Part shown: positions 10,980 through 21,511 of the stretch, one piece after another
Position numbering within the stretch: position 1 is the first letter of the stretch
Layout of the letters: the number at the start of each line of letters is the position of its first letter
DNA from: Areca catechu
Taxonomy: Eukaryota > Streptophyta > Magnoliopsida > Arecales > Arecaceae
NCBI GenBank assembly: GCA_021397845.1
Contig: CM038038.1
Location: forward strand, 57,344,748 to 57,408,747
Direction: 5' to 3'
Length of the DNA: 64,000 nt
The notes under the pieces: generated by a model
Told to the model about the DNA's origin: nothing
Databases searched by the model: none
Seen by the model: only the letters and a program-made list of their open reading frames with translations
Made by a program: the position numbers and the translations under genes

Positions 10980-12605
10980 TCGTGCAGGCACCAGAATCAG
11001 AAGAAGACTTCAGGGTTCCATCTGGATCTCTGAATGACCTTGCCCGAAGATTAGGATTTGTAATAAGGGTTGACCTGGTCAACCAAATTATTTTATTTCT
11101 TTGAGTCTGCATTTCATTTTGTTGAGTCATGTTGACTCAGTCTAAGTCCAAGTCAAGTCCTGGTTGGCGCCATTCCTTAGGGCGTCATTTTTTCTTCCAA
11201 GGCCAAATGCAAGTGGACGCCACACTCCCAGCCACACTCCCAGGACCAGTTGGCGCCATATTTCATCCCAGTGTCCCTGGTCCCCATGCCCAAGAGAGCA
11301 AGAAAATTTTCTTAGGAGAAGTCAAGGAAGGCGCCCACAAGCTGCCAAAAGTAACCAAGCTAAAGGAGTAGGGGATTTTTCTTGGAGAGGACTTCAAGGT
11401 AGGCGCCCACACTTGCCTAAAGTACCTGGCTATGAATGGAAGGAGCCTAGTCTTGGGGAGAAAGACTAGGAGATGAGTATTTTCTTCCAAGAAAGAGCAA
11501 GTCATGGAAGGAAAACCCATGACTTAAGGAGAAGAACTAGGAGGTGCCCTACATACCTGCCATATGAAGTCATCACCTTGCATTTTAGGCCGCCCACTCC
11601 AAGGAAAGAAGCCTGGTTGGTCAAGGAAAAGTTTTTCATGCTTAGGATGAATGTTTAGCCCCACATGGGAAGTAGTGTAATTTTGTTTCTCTTGCAAGGT
11701 CTATATATTGGACCATTATGTAATCTTTTGATTAGAATGAGTAAATGAAATCTTTTCTTGTGTTGAGCAACCTTGTATTCTCTTCTTCCGCACTTCTTTG
11801 AGTGTTGAGCTCCGTGAGGGAGTAAATCCGGGTTCCATTGGAGCCTTGAGGAGGTGAGAGATCTCCAAAGTTACCAAAACCCTGTCCCGCTTTCATCTCT
11901 GGCCGCCAACCCTAATTTCCTTTCATCATCCTAGCCGCCAACACCCAAATTCCTAAACCCTATTTCCACTTCATTCAAGGCCGCCATCTCCTTCTCCAAG
12001 CCATCGCCCACTATATCAAGCCCTAGGTCCTTTTCATCTGCAAGCCGCCGCCCTACCAGCCAAATCCTAAATCCACTCCATCTTCCACCGCCACCTCCAT
12101 TCTCTTCCCTCATCTTCAAAGTTTGAGCAGTCCGGAGCTATCCCAGGTAAAGGTCTCTTCCTTGAGTTTCTTACATCCTTATCTTGTTCTTCATCTTTTC
12201 CAGATCCAGAGTACGAGAAGAAGGCCAACCTTGCCATAGGACTATAATCCGAGGATCCATTGCGAAGATACCCCATCTCCAAGGATCCTACAATCTGCTT
12301 GAGAGTGTCCTTCAATTGAAGCAAAGAGAGATATCACAGTCAGGTATAAAACCTTCTCTTCTCTCTTCGTCTGTTTCTTGAAAGAGGAGTAAACCCTAGG
12401 TCTGGAGGTTTCTCAATCCTCAGCGATCCTACTTCTTTATTACTTTGATAATCTACTCTTTTGAATTGTGCTTTCTTTCAGTGCATATTTTCTTTCAATA
12501 TTAGTTAGCCTTATTTTTGAGTCAAGCCAACTTCTAACAAAACACAAAAAAAAAAAAAAGTCTTAATTTACTTCCGCATCGCATCATCTTATTTGTTCTG
12601 CATCA
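10980..12605 (+). mobile_element. Solo Gypsy LTR inside the Gypsy A ORF (TSD CTAAG)
   Basis: The 1626-bp sequence starts TCGTGCAGGCACCAGAATC and ends TCTGCATCA. It is flanked by CTAAG at 10975-10979 and 12606-12610. The start resembles the Gypsy B LTR (TGATGTGGGCACCAGAATC) and the solo LTR at 21512 (TGGTGCAGGCACCAGGATC), so it belongs to the same group. Its first TG has decayed to TC. There is no internal region, so it is the scar of intra-element LTR recombination. Confidence 0.85.
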
Positions 12606-12610
12606 CTAAG

Positions 12611-12840
12611 TTACCCCAAGATTCTGATTCCTATTTCCTACCCTTCCCTTATCATGCTTCTATAGCCATTGGGTTTCATTTTTAAGAGATTACCAGGTTG
12701 CATGAGCCCTTAAAGTCCATCCCTTTTGCTACCTACTTTTGGAAGACCTTATGGCATTTGCTAAGGATCCATGGTAACTTTTCATGTGCATACCATACCA
12801 GGGTCAAACCTAGAGAATCAATCATCTCTTAGGTTTAGAC
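12611..12840 (+). pseudogene. Gypsy A orphan C-terminal domain (SYFLPFP / TLWHLL)
   Basis: Reading in from the second CTAAG, the frame gives PKLPQDSDSYFLPFP, then after one stop IPFATYFWKTLWHLL, ending in RVKPRESIIS and a stop. The same string occurs in Gypsy B (40170-40422) and Gypsy C (55735-55965 and 60541-60760). It is not part of reverse transcriptase, RNase H, integrase or protease that I recognise. Removing the solo LTR rejoins it to the acidic part upstream. Confidence 0.65.
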
Positions 12841-12939
12841 CTTAAGAGTCCAATAAAATTTCTCTTAATAGGATTACATAGTTGAGTCTATTTTTTTTGT
12901 CAAGTGTCAGTCTGAGTCCCAGAGTCTACAAAGTCATTT

Positions 12940-13505
12940 GCACAGCATGTCAAAGCATTATATAAAGAAATTAATAACAAAATTAAAAAGAGCAATGAAT
13001 CATATGAGCATGAGGCTAACTTACATAAGAGATTTAAAGAGTTTAACGAAGGGGACTTTGTCATGATCAGGTTATGACCTGAACGGTTTCCAGTCGGAAC
13101 TATGAAGAAACTACACACCCATAGTGCTGGACCGTATAGGATTATAAAGAAGATTGGACCTAATGCTTATATGCTAGAATTACCATCTGAGTAGGTATTA
13201 GTCTAACCTTCAATATATCTGATCTAGTCGAGATTAAGGAACCAATAGTGATACCTAGTAAGCCATTTGAGCCTGATCCCACCTTTGAGAGTGACCCTAT
13301 TCTAGAAAGTACACCAGCCAAATTACCAGAGAGGAAAGAAAAGATTGAGTAGATCATGGATGATAAGATCATAACTACTAGAAATAAGAACTACTAAAGA
13401 TATCTGGTTCGTTGGCAAGGGAGACCTGAGTCTAAGGATTCTTGGACCACTAAAGAGGATCTTCAAAAGTTGAACCCTGACTTGTTAGAACATTACCAGA
13501 GTTGA
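12940..13505 (+). pseudogene. Gypsy A integrase C-terminal tail plus chromodomain, decayed
   Basis: Translation shows the integrase tail signature: FNEGDFVMIRL, PERFPVGTMKKLHTHSAGPY, IIKKIGPNAYMLELP. After a gap with stops comes the chromodomain core YLVRWQGRPESKDSW, then LQKLNPDLLEHYQS. This arrangement is diagnostic of chromoviral Gypsy elements. The integrase catalytic core and all of RT/RNase H are missing upstream, leaving too little room for them. Stops at several places make it non-functional. Confidence 0.75.
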
Positions 13506-13552
13506 ATTGACCCATACTCGACGGGATCTAGTTCCTCCTATCCCGGGAGAAT

Positions 13553-15361
13553 TGGTGAGGATACAAGAGCCAGGAAGAGGAAGCAAACATTTTCCAATTC
13601 AATTTGGATCACCAATGAGTAAGTCCACGTGTTCTTCACAAAGAACACTCGAGTTCCAGTTATTTTGAGTTTGTAATTAGGTCAAATTGAGTTATAATTT
13701 GATCAAATTGAGTATAATTTGGTCAATTAGGATTGTCGAGTTACCAATTGAGTCCATTGAGTCCATCAATTGGTTTAAAAGTCTTGTAAATAGCATTAAT
13801 TTGCTTTGTCCGGTGAATTGTCCAAGATGAGTCCTGTAATTAGTGATTGAATAAGTTAAGGGGTGTTACAGGTATCCAAGACCCAAGTCGTCATTACCTT
13901 GGTAGATCAATTCTAGGTAAAAAAAGGGTTGTCCAAATTTTCATTCAAACATTCAGACATTCAGACATTCAGACATCCAGATATCCAGATACTCAGACAT
14001 TTGGACATCTAGACATCCAGACATTGGGACAACATTCAAAATCCATCTTTATCCAAAAGAGGTGCCCCATCCCATTTTTCATCGCCCATTTGAGATTTCA
14101 AGGAGGTGCTAAATTGAGAGGAGTAAAGCAGAAGGACTCTGCTTCTTATCTGGCACCCCCTCCCTCATTCTTGATGCCCATTCCAGATGACGCCCCCTAT
14201 GGTCCATTCAAAAATTAAATGGAAGAGTCCAAGATGAATTGAAGAGTCCAAGATAAATGGAGGTTTATCCAAAGTTCAAAGGAGGAGTTATCTTCTATCT
14301 TCTTTTAAATTCAAAGAAGGGATTTTAAACTTAAATTCAAGAATTCAAAGCCTTTCTTATCCCATGTTGCCGACCAAGAGAATAGAATTCAGATTTTATG
14401 CCAAGGATAAGAATGAATTAGCGCCAAATGAGAAGTAAGAAAGAAGGATTAGCGCCCAACTTCATTTTGCCGAACAATTTTTTATGTTGTCGCCCAAGCC
14501 ATGGAGAGAAGGAATTCAAAATTCAAAATTCGAGAAAGAAGCCAAGAAGCTAAGGAGTGTTCAAATTAAAATGTATTTTAAATTTAAAAGAGTCCTATGA
14601 TATCTTCATGTGTGAAGAACTGTAAAAATAGGACCCCATATCCTTCGTAATTATTGATTATTGAATTATGAAATGAAATGCTATTTTTTTCCACAAAGTT
14701 GGGTAGGCTTAGTGATTTTCTCTAAGGGTGAGGAGGTCCTTAAGAGCTCAAGTTGGGAAGGTCCTTGAGAGCTCAAGGCGATGAGGTCCTTGAGTGGAGG
14801 TGCTGTCGGATTCGGTAATTGCTACCGATCTTCTTCAAGCTCTTCGAATCCAACCTTTATGTTTTCCCATTTCGGATCTAAATTACATTAATCTTAAGTT
14901 TTGTTTGCTACCTTCTTTGTAGATCCCAGGTGTTCAAGAAACTTAAAGGATGGATCCTTTGCTTCCGAACAAAGATCTAACGGTGGATCTGAAATCTGGA
15001 GTCCTAATCTTCATCCTACTGCGAAATCTGAGCAACCGAGCAGCAGATCCATCTCGATTCAAAGTGAATCTCCAATGGGGTAAGTAACCAATCCTTTTCT
15101 CATTAGATTTGGTATTTGAAGCATGGAATAGCCTGATCTAAGATGGTTTCCTAGCCATCGGGTCCATATTCTTCATAGCTTGCGGAGCGGATCGCGAGTC
15201 AGTGGTTAATTACCTTCTTTATTCTTTCAATCTATTATATTAGTTGCTTTACTATGATCATTGCTCTCTTAAATTATCTAGGCTTAAATTAAATCATCTT
15301 ATACCGCATCGTAACTATCCCACATCATCTTTATTGATATCAGAGCTGGCATTCCGCATCA
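13553..15361 (+). repeat. Second LTR of Gypsy A
   Basis: The LTR is 1809 bp and is preceded by the polypurine-like CCCGGGAGAAT at 13542-13552. It matches the first LTR throughout. The 36-bp length difference comes mainly from expansion of the ATTCAGAC/ATCCAGAT minisatellite (13945-14030). It is followed by another PBS and leader copy, so it is the middle LTR of an array rather than a terminal one. Confidence 0.8.
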
Positions 15362-15735
15362 TTATTGGTATCAGAGCCTTAGGTTAGATTAGGGTTTCAT
15401 GCTTGTTGAATTATGCACATACCTGAACTTGATCTGCATAGACACCATATTAGATTAGTTATTTTCATCTGAAATTAATTTTCTATTAATCCCTAGTAAT
15501 TCAGTAATTAGCAACTCAAATTTTATTTAAAAAATAAAAAAATATTTTTTCATAATTTTTTTAATCTCTGCTGCATAGTTTAGGTCTGCTGCAATTCTTT
15601 TTACTTGGTTTCGATAGCTTTCATCATAGCTATCCGAAACTTAGTCCATTTGATTTTTTTTTTCATTAATCTAAGCCAAAACAAACTCAGATCTAAATCT
15701 TCTTTATAGATTTCAGATCTAAATCTTCCTTATAA
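15362..15735 (+). mobile_element. Truncated second internal region of Gypsy A
   Basis: This repeats 8924-9290 closely (PBS, then CTTAGGTTAGATTAGG and TCTGCATAG blocks). It ends near a local CAGATCTAAATCTTC(C/T)TTATA duplication where similarity to the leader is lost. The rest of the second unit was deleted or replaced by the Tat element junction. Confidence 0.7.
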
Positions 15736-15887
15736 ATTTAATTCATCATATGTTGTGTCTTATACCTTCTTTGTTTTAAGATTATGATTGATGTGGCACT
15801 ATCGCTGAAATGGAAACCTTGTCGGACCCAGCTGGCGGCAACGCTGACAGAATGCGCCACTTGGATGTGGTGACCAAATGAACATCC

Positions 15888-16300
15888 GAGGTCATGCTCT
15901 TACCATTCGAGGTCGAGCCCCCGTCCAAGGTCAGCTCCCATCCAGGGTCAAGCTCCCGATCGAGGTCGTGCTCTCGCCACCCGAGGTCGAGCTCTCGATC
16001 AAGGTTAGCTCCCATTTAGGGTCGAGCTCCCGACTGAGGTCGTGCTTCTGCCATCCAAGGTCAAGTCCCCAGCCAAGACCAGCTCCCATCCAGGGTCGAG
16101 CTCCTAGCCGAGGTTGTGCTCCCGCCATCCGAGGTCGAGCCCCCGATCGAGGTCAGCTCCAATCCATGGTTGAGCTTTCGGCTAAGGTTGTGCTCCCGCC
16201 ATCTAAGGTCGAGTCCCCGACCGAGGTCAGCTCCTATCCAGGGTCGAGCTTCCAGTCGAGGTTGTGCTCCCGCCATTCGAGATCAAGCTCTCGAGATAGA
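15888..16300 (+). repeat. 74-bp minisatellite, about 5.5 copies
   Basis: Units start at 15888, 15962, 16036, 16110, 16184 and 16258, exactly 74 bp apart with no indels between them. Each contains GAGGT(C/T)GTGCTC, CCATC(C/T)GAGGTCGAG, GAGGTCAGCTCC and GGGTCGAGCT. Since 74 is not a multiple of three, the open frames across it on both strands are side effects and not genes. Confidence 0.9.
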
Positions 16301-16865
16301 GTTCTCGCTTTCCAAGATGGAATCACTATCCGGGACCAAGAGGCATTATCGACTCATAGAGGATCAACCAAGAATGGGGAAAAGAAGACCAAAAGGAATT
16401 CAAACCATGGCAACGAGAGTTGCAAGCTATAGACACTACAACATGCCACCTACACTCTCTACACGATGCATGCTCCACCAGGTTCCAAGCCCTGCCGTGC
16501 ATCGCCTGCATCCTCCACTGTGCAACCGGGGCTCAGTTTCCATGGCACGCCACCTGCGCCTCCTTCAAGAGGAGTATCCTATTAAGACTCCAGGCCCTGT
16601 AATGTCCTATTGGTCCCTCCTGGAATAGAAATGCCCCACTATGGCTCGGGACTCAACAGCATGGTGCCCGCACCCCCTCACGGGAACTGCACCACCAAAG
16701 GGACAAGACCCGTATTGCATCGATGAATACCCCTAATAGAAAGATCTCTTTCTGAGGATCGGTCTGATAGGGGGAGGTTGCTAGCAAAAGAAAATCCTAC
16801 CAAAAGAGGGTACCGGGAAAGTGATGTCCTGATAAAGCCCCAGACCTGGTCTGGGCTATTTCTCC

Positions 16866-16875
16866 TATATAAAAT
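16866..16875 (+). promoter_or_regulatory. TATA box in the Tat LTR
   Basis: TATATAAAAT is followed at about 30 bp by a plausible transcription start region in otherwise GC-moderate LTR sequence. Position and strand fit the gag that follows at 20 kb once the inserted element is removed. Confidence 0.45.
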
Positions 16876-17095
16876 GAAAGAAGGGACCTCCGACGAGGAA
16901 GGGGATAACTGGTAAGATAATGAGAGCAAACAGGTAAGGAGCCAGTAAGGAGAACCTCCCTACTCTCAAACTTTGACTTATCTTTTATCTCTTAGATCTG
17001 ATATTATTTATTCCTCTACGTAGAGAGGTCCTGGCTCTCCATCACAAAGGCTTTGTTTTCCTTGTTTATCCCAACAGACTTGATCATTGGAGTAT

Positions 17096-17821
17096 TGATG
17101 GGGACATCACCAGCACTGATCCTGGAGCAGCACTGATCCTGGAGCAGCATTGATCCTAGAGCAGCACAGATTTCAATAAATTCAAATTCAAAAAAAATTA
17201 GTTGATTAGAATTGGTTGTTTGAAATTTGATTTAGGATTTAGTTAGTTTTGGTTGGTTAGAATTGAGATATGGATAGGCCTTATCTTATCCTTATCTTGT
17301 ATTTGAATTTGAACCATCCTTATATTTTTATCTTGTATTCGAATTTGAACCGTCCTTATCTTTTTATCTTGTATTCAAATTCAAATGAGGGTTGGAAAGG
17401 TCTACAAATACCACCCTCAGTCCTTTGTAAAAAGATAGTTTGGTGAATAAAAAATGAGTCTTTTTTAGAAAAGTGTAATTCTTTTCTTTCACGCCATAAG
17501 GAGAGGGTGTGAGGCCCAATTCCAAGACATGATGATAGGTCATGTCTAGTTATCTCCTTCCTTGATTCCATCTTCTTTATCCCCTATGTTCTTTGAGATT
17601 CATCCTAATGCCTCCAAGTATCGAAGTGGGTGGAATACCCTAGAGGTGAGAGGTCTCTTCGTTAGTGTGAGTCCCAAAGTCCATGAGTTCCAAACCTTAA
17701 GTCTTCCATCTCCATTGTTCCTGCACCATCCCTAGAAAAAAATCCAAAAAAAAATAGTAGTACCCAAATCTTGGTGACTTCTAGGCTCGTCCACGATCCT
17801 ACCCCCACCCGTTCCACATCA
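17096..17821 (+). repeat. Left LTR of the short element
   Basis: It begins with three to four 18-bp units (AGCAGCACTGATCCTGG type). It ends ACATCA directly before the PBS. The TATA motif is degraded to CTACAAATACC here. Confidence 0.85.
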
Positions 17822-17824
17822 AAT

Positions 17825-17836
17825 TGGTATCAGAGC
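17825..17836 (+). other. Primer-binding site of the short element
   Basis: TGGTATCAGAGC lies 3 nt after the LTR end and is of the initiator-tRNA-Met type. Confidence 0.85.
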
Positions 17837-19214
17837 TAGAGGATTAGGGTATTGCCATCTTCCTTCCTTCCCCCAACCCCACCATTCCTTCTCTCCCCTG
17901 TTCTTAATCCATTGCCCACAGCCACCATGACTCTCGAATTAACCACCCTGCCAATCAACATCTATCGCCATGCTTGAGCGAGGACTCCACCCCATCCGTA
18001 GACGAAACCGCCGACCAAGTCTGACCCCTCCTCGATCCCCTTCAATCCATTTATGCCTGACGACTCGGGAAAATCCAAACCCTGGGGTTTCTCAAAAACT
18101 TGCTGGGGTTCTTCCCTCTTCTCCCACTTCGCACTCTTTCCTACCATGGCCTCCTTCATCGCCATCCATCACGCCGGCAACTCCATGCTCGCCATCACCC
18201 TATCCAAGGTCCGCCTTCCCCTCTCCTTCCCCTCCTCCCTCTCCTCCTCAAAACCTTAAAGCTCTTGCCATTCCCCTCTTGGACCCTCGCTTCCCGATGC
18301 CTCTCCACCTCCTCCGCTGCCCCTAACTTCCAACAGCCACATCCGTCCGACCCCATGCCTTCCCAACCGAACTGCTAATCGCCCGTGAGTAAGAACCCCA
18401 TCGCCTGAGCCCCACTACCCATGCCGCCGGCCTCCATCTCTATCCTCTCCTCCCCTCACGGCATCGATCGGATCCTGCCATCGCCCGTGACTTCCCCTCC
18501 TCTTTGCCTTTTTGTGAAGCCCCTATCTCTACCCGTGAAGTCTTCATAACTATCGGCCTCCATCCCCAATCTCATCGCCACTGCATCGCCCGAAGCTGAC
18601 TGCACGGATCTGCCTGATTCCACTGGCATGCCCGTCATGCTCGACACTCTCCTCTGCCTCTCTACCGTAATCTGCTATTTTCCACCAAGATCCGCCTGTT
18701 TCTTTTGAGCGCGCTGACTCCCAGCCGCCAGACTCCACCTCCGCCATCCTCACCACTACTCAGATCGTGACAATCACCCACCGGATCTCCACCATTACCA
18801 GTTGCCCCAGCATCGCCACCAGTGAACGGCCGTCGGACCACCCTCTGAAGCCTCCCCTGTTCCTCCATTCATCCATCCATGGAGAAGGGAGAAGCCCGCA
18901 CGAATGTGAATGCACTGCACGTTCCTCAAAGCAGCTAGTTCCCTGTTGTCGATTTCTCCCTCTGCATGGATTTCAAAGTGCACGATCTTCAAAGCTGCAT
19001 GCTCCTCAAAGTGCATGATTCTGGGAGCAGTGCTGAGGAAATAAAAAAGAAAAAAAGAGAGAAAAAATTGGGATAGTTTTCGGAGTTGTACAATTTCAGA
19101 GCCGCATGGATTTCAAAGCAACACAGATTTTAGAGCATAGCCTTTGGATTTGGTTCATCAAAGCCCTCGCTGATCCTGATTCAATGGAGTCGAGTTTTCC
19201 CCATCTCAGGGGAA
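17837..19214 (+). other. GC-rich internal region, candidate captured host-gene fragments
   Basis: This C-rich block contrasts sharply with the AT-rich LTRs and flanks. It contains no Gag or Pol signature. A frame from 18146 (MASFIAIHHAGNSMLAITL, then Ser/Pro-rich) looks like a plastid transit-peptide-like start, and several other short Ser/Pro-rich frames exist. The composition fits transduplicated exon pieces of host genes, but no specific donor gene can be named. Confidence 0.4.
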
Positions 19215-19956
19215 TGACGGGGACATCGCCAGCATTAATCTCAGAGCAGCACTAATCTTGGAGCAGCACTGATCTTGGAGCAGCACTGATCTTGGAGCAG
19301 CACTGATCTTGGAGCACACACTGATCTCGAAGCAGCATAGATTTCAATAAATTCAAATTCAAAAAAAATTAGTTGATTAAGATTGGTTGTTTGAAATTTG
19401 ATTTAGTATTTAGTTAGTTTTGGTTGATTAGGATTGAGATATAGATAGGCCTTATCTTATCCTTATCTTATATTTGAATTTGATCCATCCTTATCTTTTT
19501 ATCTTGTATTCAAATTCAAATGAGGGTTGAAAAGGTCTATAAATACCACCTTCAGTCTTTTATAAAAAGAAAGTTTGGTGAATAAAAAATGAGTCTTTTT
19601 TAGAAAAGAGTAACTCTTTTCTTTCGCTCTGTAAGGAGAAGGTGTGAGGCCCAATCCCAGGACATGATGATAGGTCATGTCTAGTTATCCCCTTCCTTGA
19701 TTCTATCTTCTTTACCCCCCATGTCCTTTGAGATTCATCCTAACGCCTCCAAGTATTGAGGTGGGTGGAATGCCCTAGAGGTGAGAGGTCTCTTCGTTAG
19801 TGTGAGTCCCAAAGTCCATGAGTTCCAAACCTTAAGTCTTCCATCCCCATTGTTCCTGCACCATCCCTAGAAACAAATCCAAAAAAAAATAGTAGTACCC
19901 TAATCTAGGTGATTTCTAGGCTTGCCCATGATCCTACCCCCACCCATCCCACATCA
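19215..19956 (+). repeat. Right LTR of the short element
   Basis: It begins TGACGGGGACATCG, followed by about six 18-bp GAGCAGCACTGATCTTG units (19232-19345), more than in the left LTR. It retains TATAAATACC near 19530, a likely TATA box. Its end ACATCA abuts the AGTAT duplication. Confidence 0.85.
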
Positions 19957-20009
19957 AGTATCCCCGTCGGAATTTCCAATCTGGGTTTCCTCTTTTTTGC
20001 AGGACCGAC

Positions 20010-21162
20010 CGATCCAGAAGCTGACTAGAAGAGAGGATGGAGCACCTAGAGGAAGTCCGACGTGCCCACTACATGTCAGAGCTACAAGCTATGGCAATTT
20101 AGGCGATAATAGATTGGCGCGCCAAGAAGGAAGGCGCAGGAATGCTAGTGACTGTGGGAAGTCCAACAGCAAGTCCCCCACTACAAGCAAAATACTTGTG
20201 AACATTCATGGCCCCATGGTGACCTTGCATGCATGTGAAGCTTATGTTAGCCATGCCAGGGACCCTCCACTTCATGGCGACCAACAGAGCTAGGAGGGGG
20301 AGCTCCCCGCTCCACCACCGCCCCTCTGGTGGACCCTCAGATCACCGCACTTGCCTAGTAGGTTTATGTCTTGGCTGTGGCAGTGAGTCAGCTTCATCAG
20401 CAACATCGATCCTTGGTAATCCGTAATAGCCAGGAATGCCGGTGGCTCATGCTGCCGATCCCCGTACCAGCCTATGGTCCTTCCGGGAGGGACTGTCATA
20501 TGCGGCCTCTCACCCGTGGGAAGACCAACAGGCGATCGAGAAGGAGTAGCAGGATGGTCCAACCAACTAGGAGAGTCGTTCCTCGGCCTCGGACCATGGT
20601 GCACACTCACGTCGATGGTGCCGGCATGGTGGGAACTAAGGTGAGAGTTCCTTCAGTCCACGTCCCCTTCATCGCTGATGGCCTCCATCAAGGTGTCTAC
20701 TAATGAGACCATCCATCGTCGAGTGGAAAGTCACCTCGAAGAGCAAGAGCGCAAGCTGGCTGATCTATCCCACCGATTTGTGGAGATTCAGGGCTCCTCT
20801 AGTGAGCCCACGGGTTATGACATCCATCCCCCTTTCTTCCCTAGAATCCAAGAGGAATCGATCCCCAATCGATTTTACATGCCTTAGGTTGATCCCTACG
20901 ATGGGAAAACTGATCCCTTGGACCACCTTGAAAGCTACAAGGCCCTCATGAGGGTTCAGGGGATCACCGACACTCTCCTTTGTGTCACTTTTCTAGCTAC
21001 ACTCTAGAAGGTAGCCCAAGCCTGGTTCTCTCGACTCGAGCCGAGAAGCATCGACTCCTTTGGATAGCTAGAGAAAAAGTTCGTGGCATACTTCGATGCA
21101 TGCAGGAAAGTGCCATGTGAGGTCGACAGTCTCTTCTCGATCCGTAAGCATGATAAGAGCCC
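20010..21162 (+). pseudogene. Decayed Tat-lineage Gypsy gag
   Basis: The best-preserved part (20880-21162) reads VDPYDGKTDPLDHLESYKAL, then AQAWFSRLEP, SIDSFG, KKFVAYFDACRK and DSLFSIRKHD. This is the Retrotrans_gag signature typical of Tat/Retand Gypsy elements. In-frame stops interrupt it, and the upstream part (20010-20880) has frameshifts. The sequence ends abruptly at 21162, where the Copia D LTR starts; its continuation would lie beyond the window. Confidence 0.7.
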
Positions 21163-21511
21163 TGAAAGAATAGTGCCCTAAAAGCTAATCATCGTATGGG
21201 CATTCCTATGATCTTCCAGCTCATGTATGCTATTATTTATTAATAAAAGATATTTGATACATCATACTGCTGCATCTTATAAAGATTATGATAAACCCCA
21301 TAGGTTAGGGTAATGAAATTAGAGTTGTGATGGAGATCATAATGGTGAGACCTAAGTTCTTATAAATCCTAATATAAAATGTTTCTAGTCATTGGATAAT
21401 TGATTCGAGGATCGATGAATCCAAAAAGACTAGCACATCCTATGTATGCTCAATGGAGAGGGTGGTTGGTCTCATAACCACTTGTGTAGAGACACTAATA
21501 TAAGGATGTGG

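Larger units (their letters stand above)
7151..15735 (+). mobile_element. Gypsy A: non-autonomous chromodomain element, LTR-internal-LTR-partial internal array
   Basis: Two LTRs (7151-8923 and 13553-15361) both begin TGGTGAGGA(C/T)ACAAGAGCC and end GCATCA. Both are followed by a PBS-like TGGTATCAGAGCC and the same leader. After the second LTR the leader continues only to about 15735 and stops where a Tat Gypsy LTR begins. This is the product expected of unequal recombination between LTRs. The internal region encodes a coiled-coil/acidic protein, the SYFLPFP/TLWHLL domain, and an integrase tail with chromodomain. No reverse transcriptase is present. A solo LTR (10980-12605) splits the coding region. 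Confidence 0.8.
17096..19956 (+). mobile_element. Complete short non-autonomous LTR retrotransposon (2.86 kb, TSD AGTAT)
   Basis: LTRs of 726 bp (17096-17821, TGATGGGGACATC to CCACATCA) and 742 bp (19215-19956) flank a 1393-bp internal region. AGTAT occurs at 17091-17095 and 19957-19961 as a perfect target duplication. PBS TGGTATCAGAGC is at 17825-17836, and a purine tract CAGGGGAA precedes the right LTR. No retroviral protein is encoded. It is larger than classical TRIMs and smaller than LARDs. Confidence 0.9.
15789..20001 (+). mobile_element. Tat-lineage Gypsy LTR remnant, split by a short LTR element
   Basis: The LTR runs from about 15789 (TGATGTGGCACTATCGC) to 17095 and resumes at 19962-20001, ending TTTTTTGCA. 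It contains a 74-bp minisatellite, a TATA box at 16866-16875 (TATATAAAAT), and downstream a decayed Tat-type gag. The exact left boundary is uncertain. The Tat assignment rests on the gag motif, and a long LTR with internal tandem repeats fits that lineage. Confidence 0.5.

Noticed and set aside
11129..11658. Several overlapping open frames of 60-100 codons
   Set aside because: They fall wholly inside a solo LTR, on both strands, with no family signature.
15878..16432. Open frame of 184 codons on the plus strand
   Set aside because: It lies over the 74-bp minisatellite; open frames occur on both strands there because of repeat composition, and 74 is not a multiple of three.
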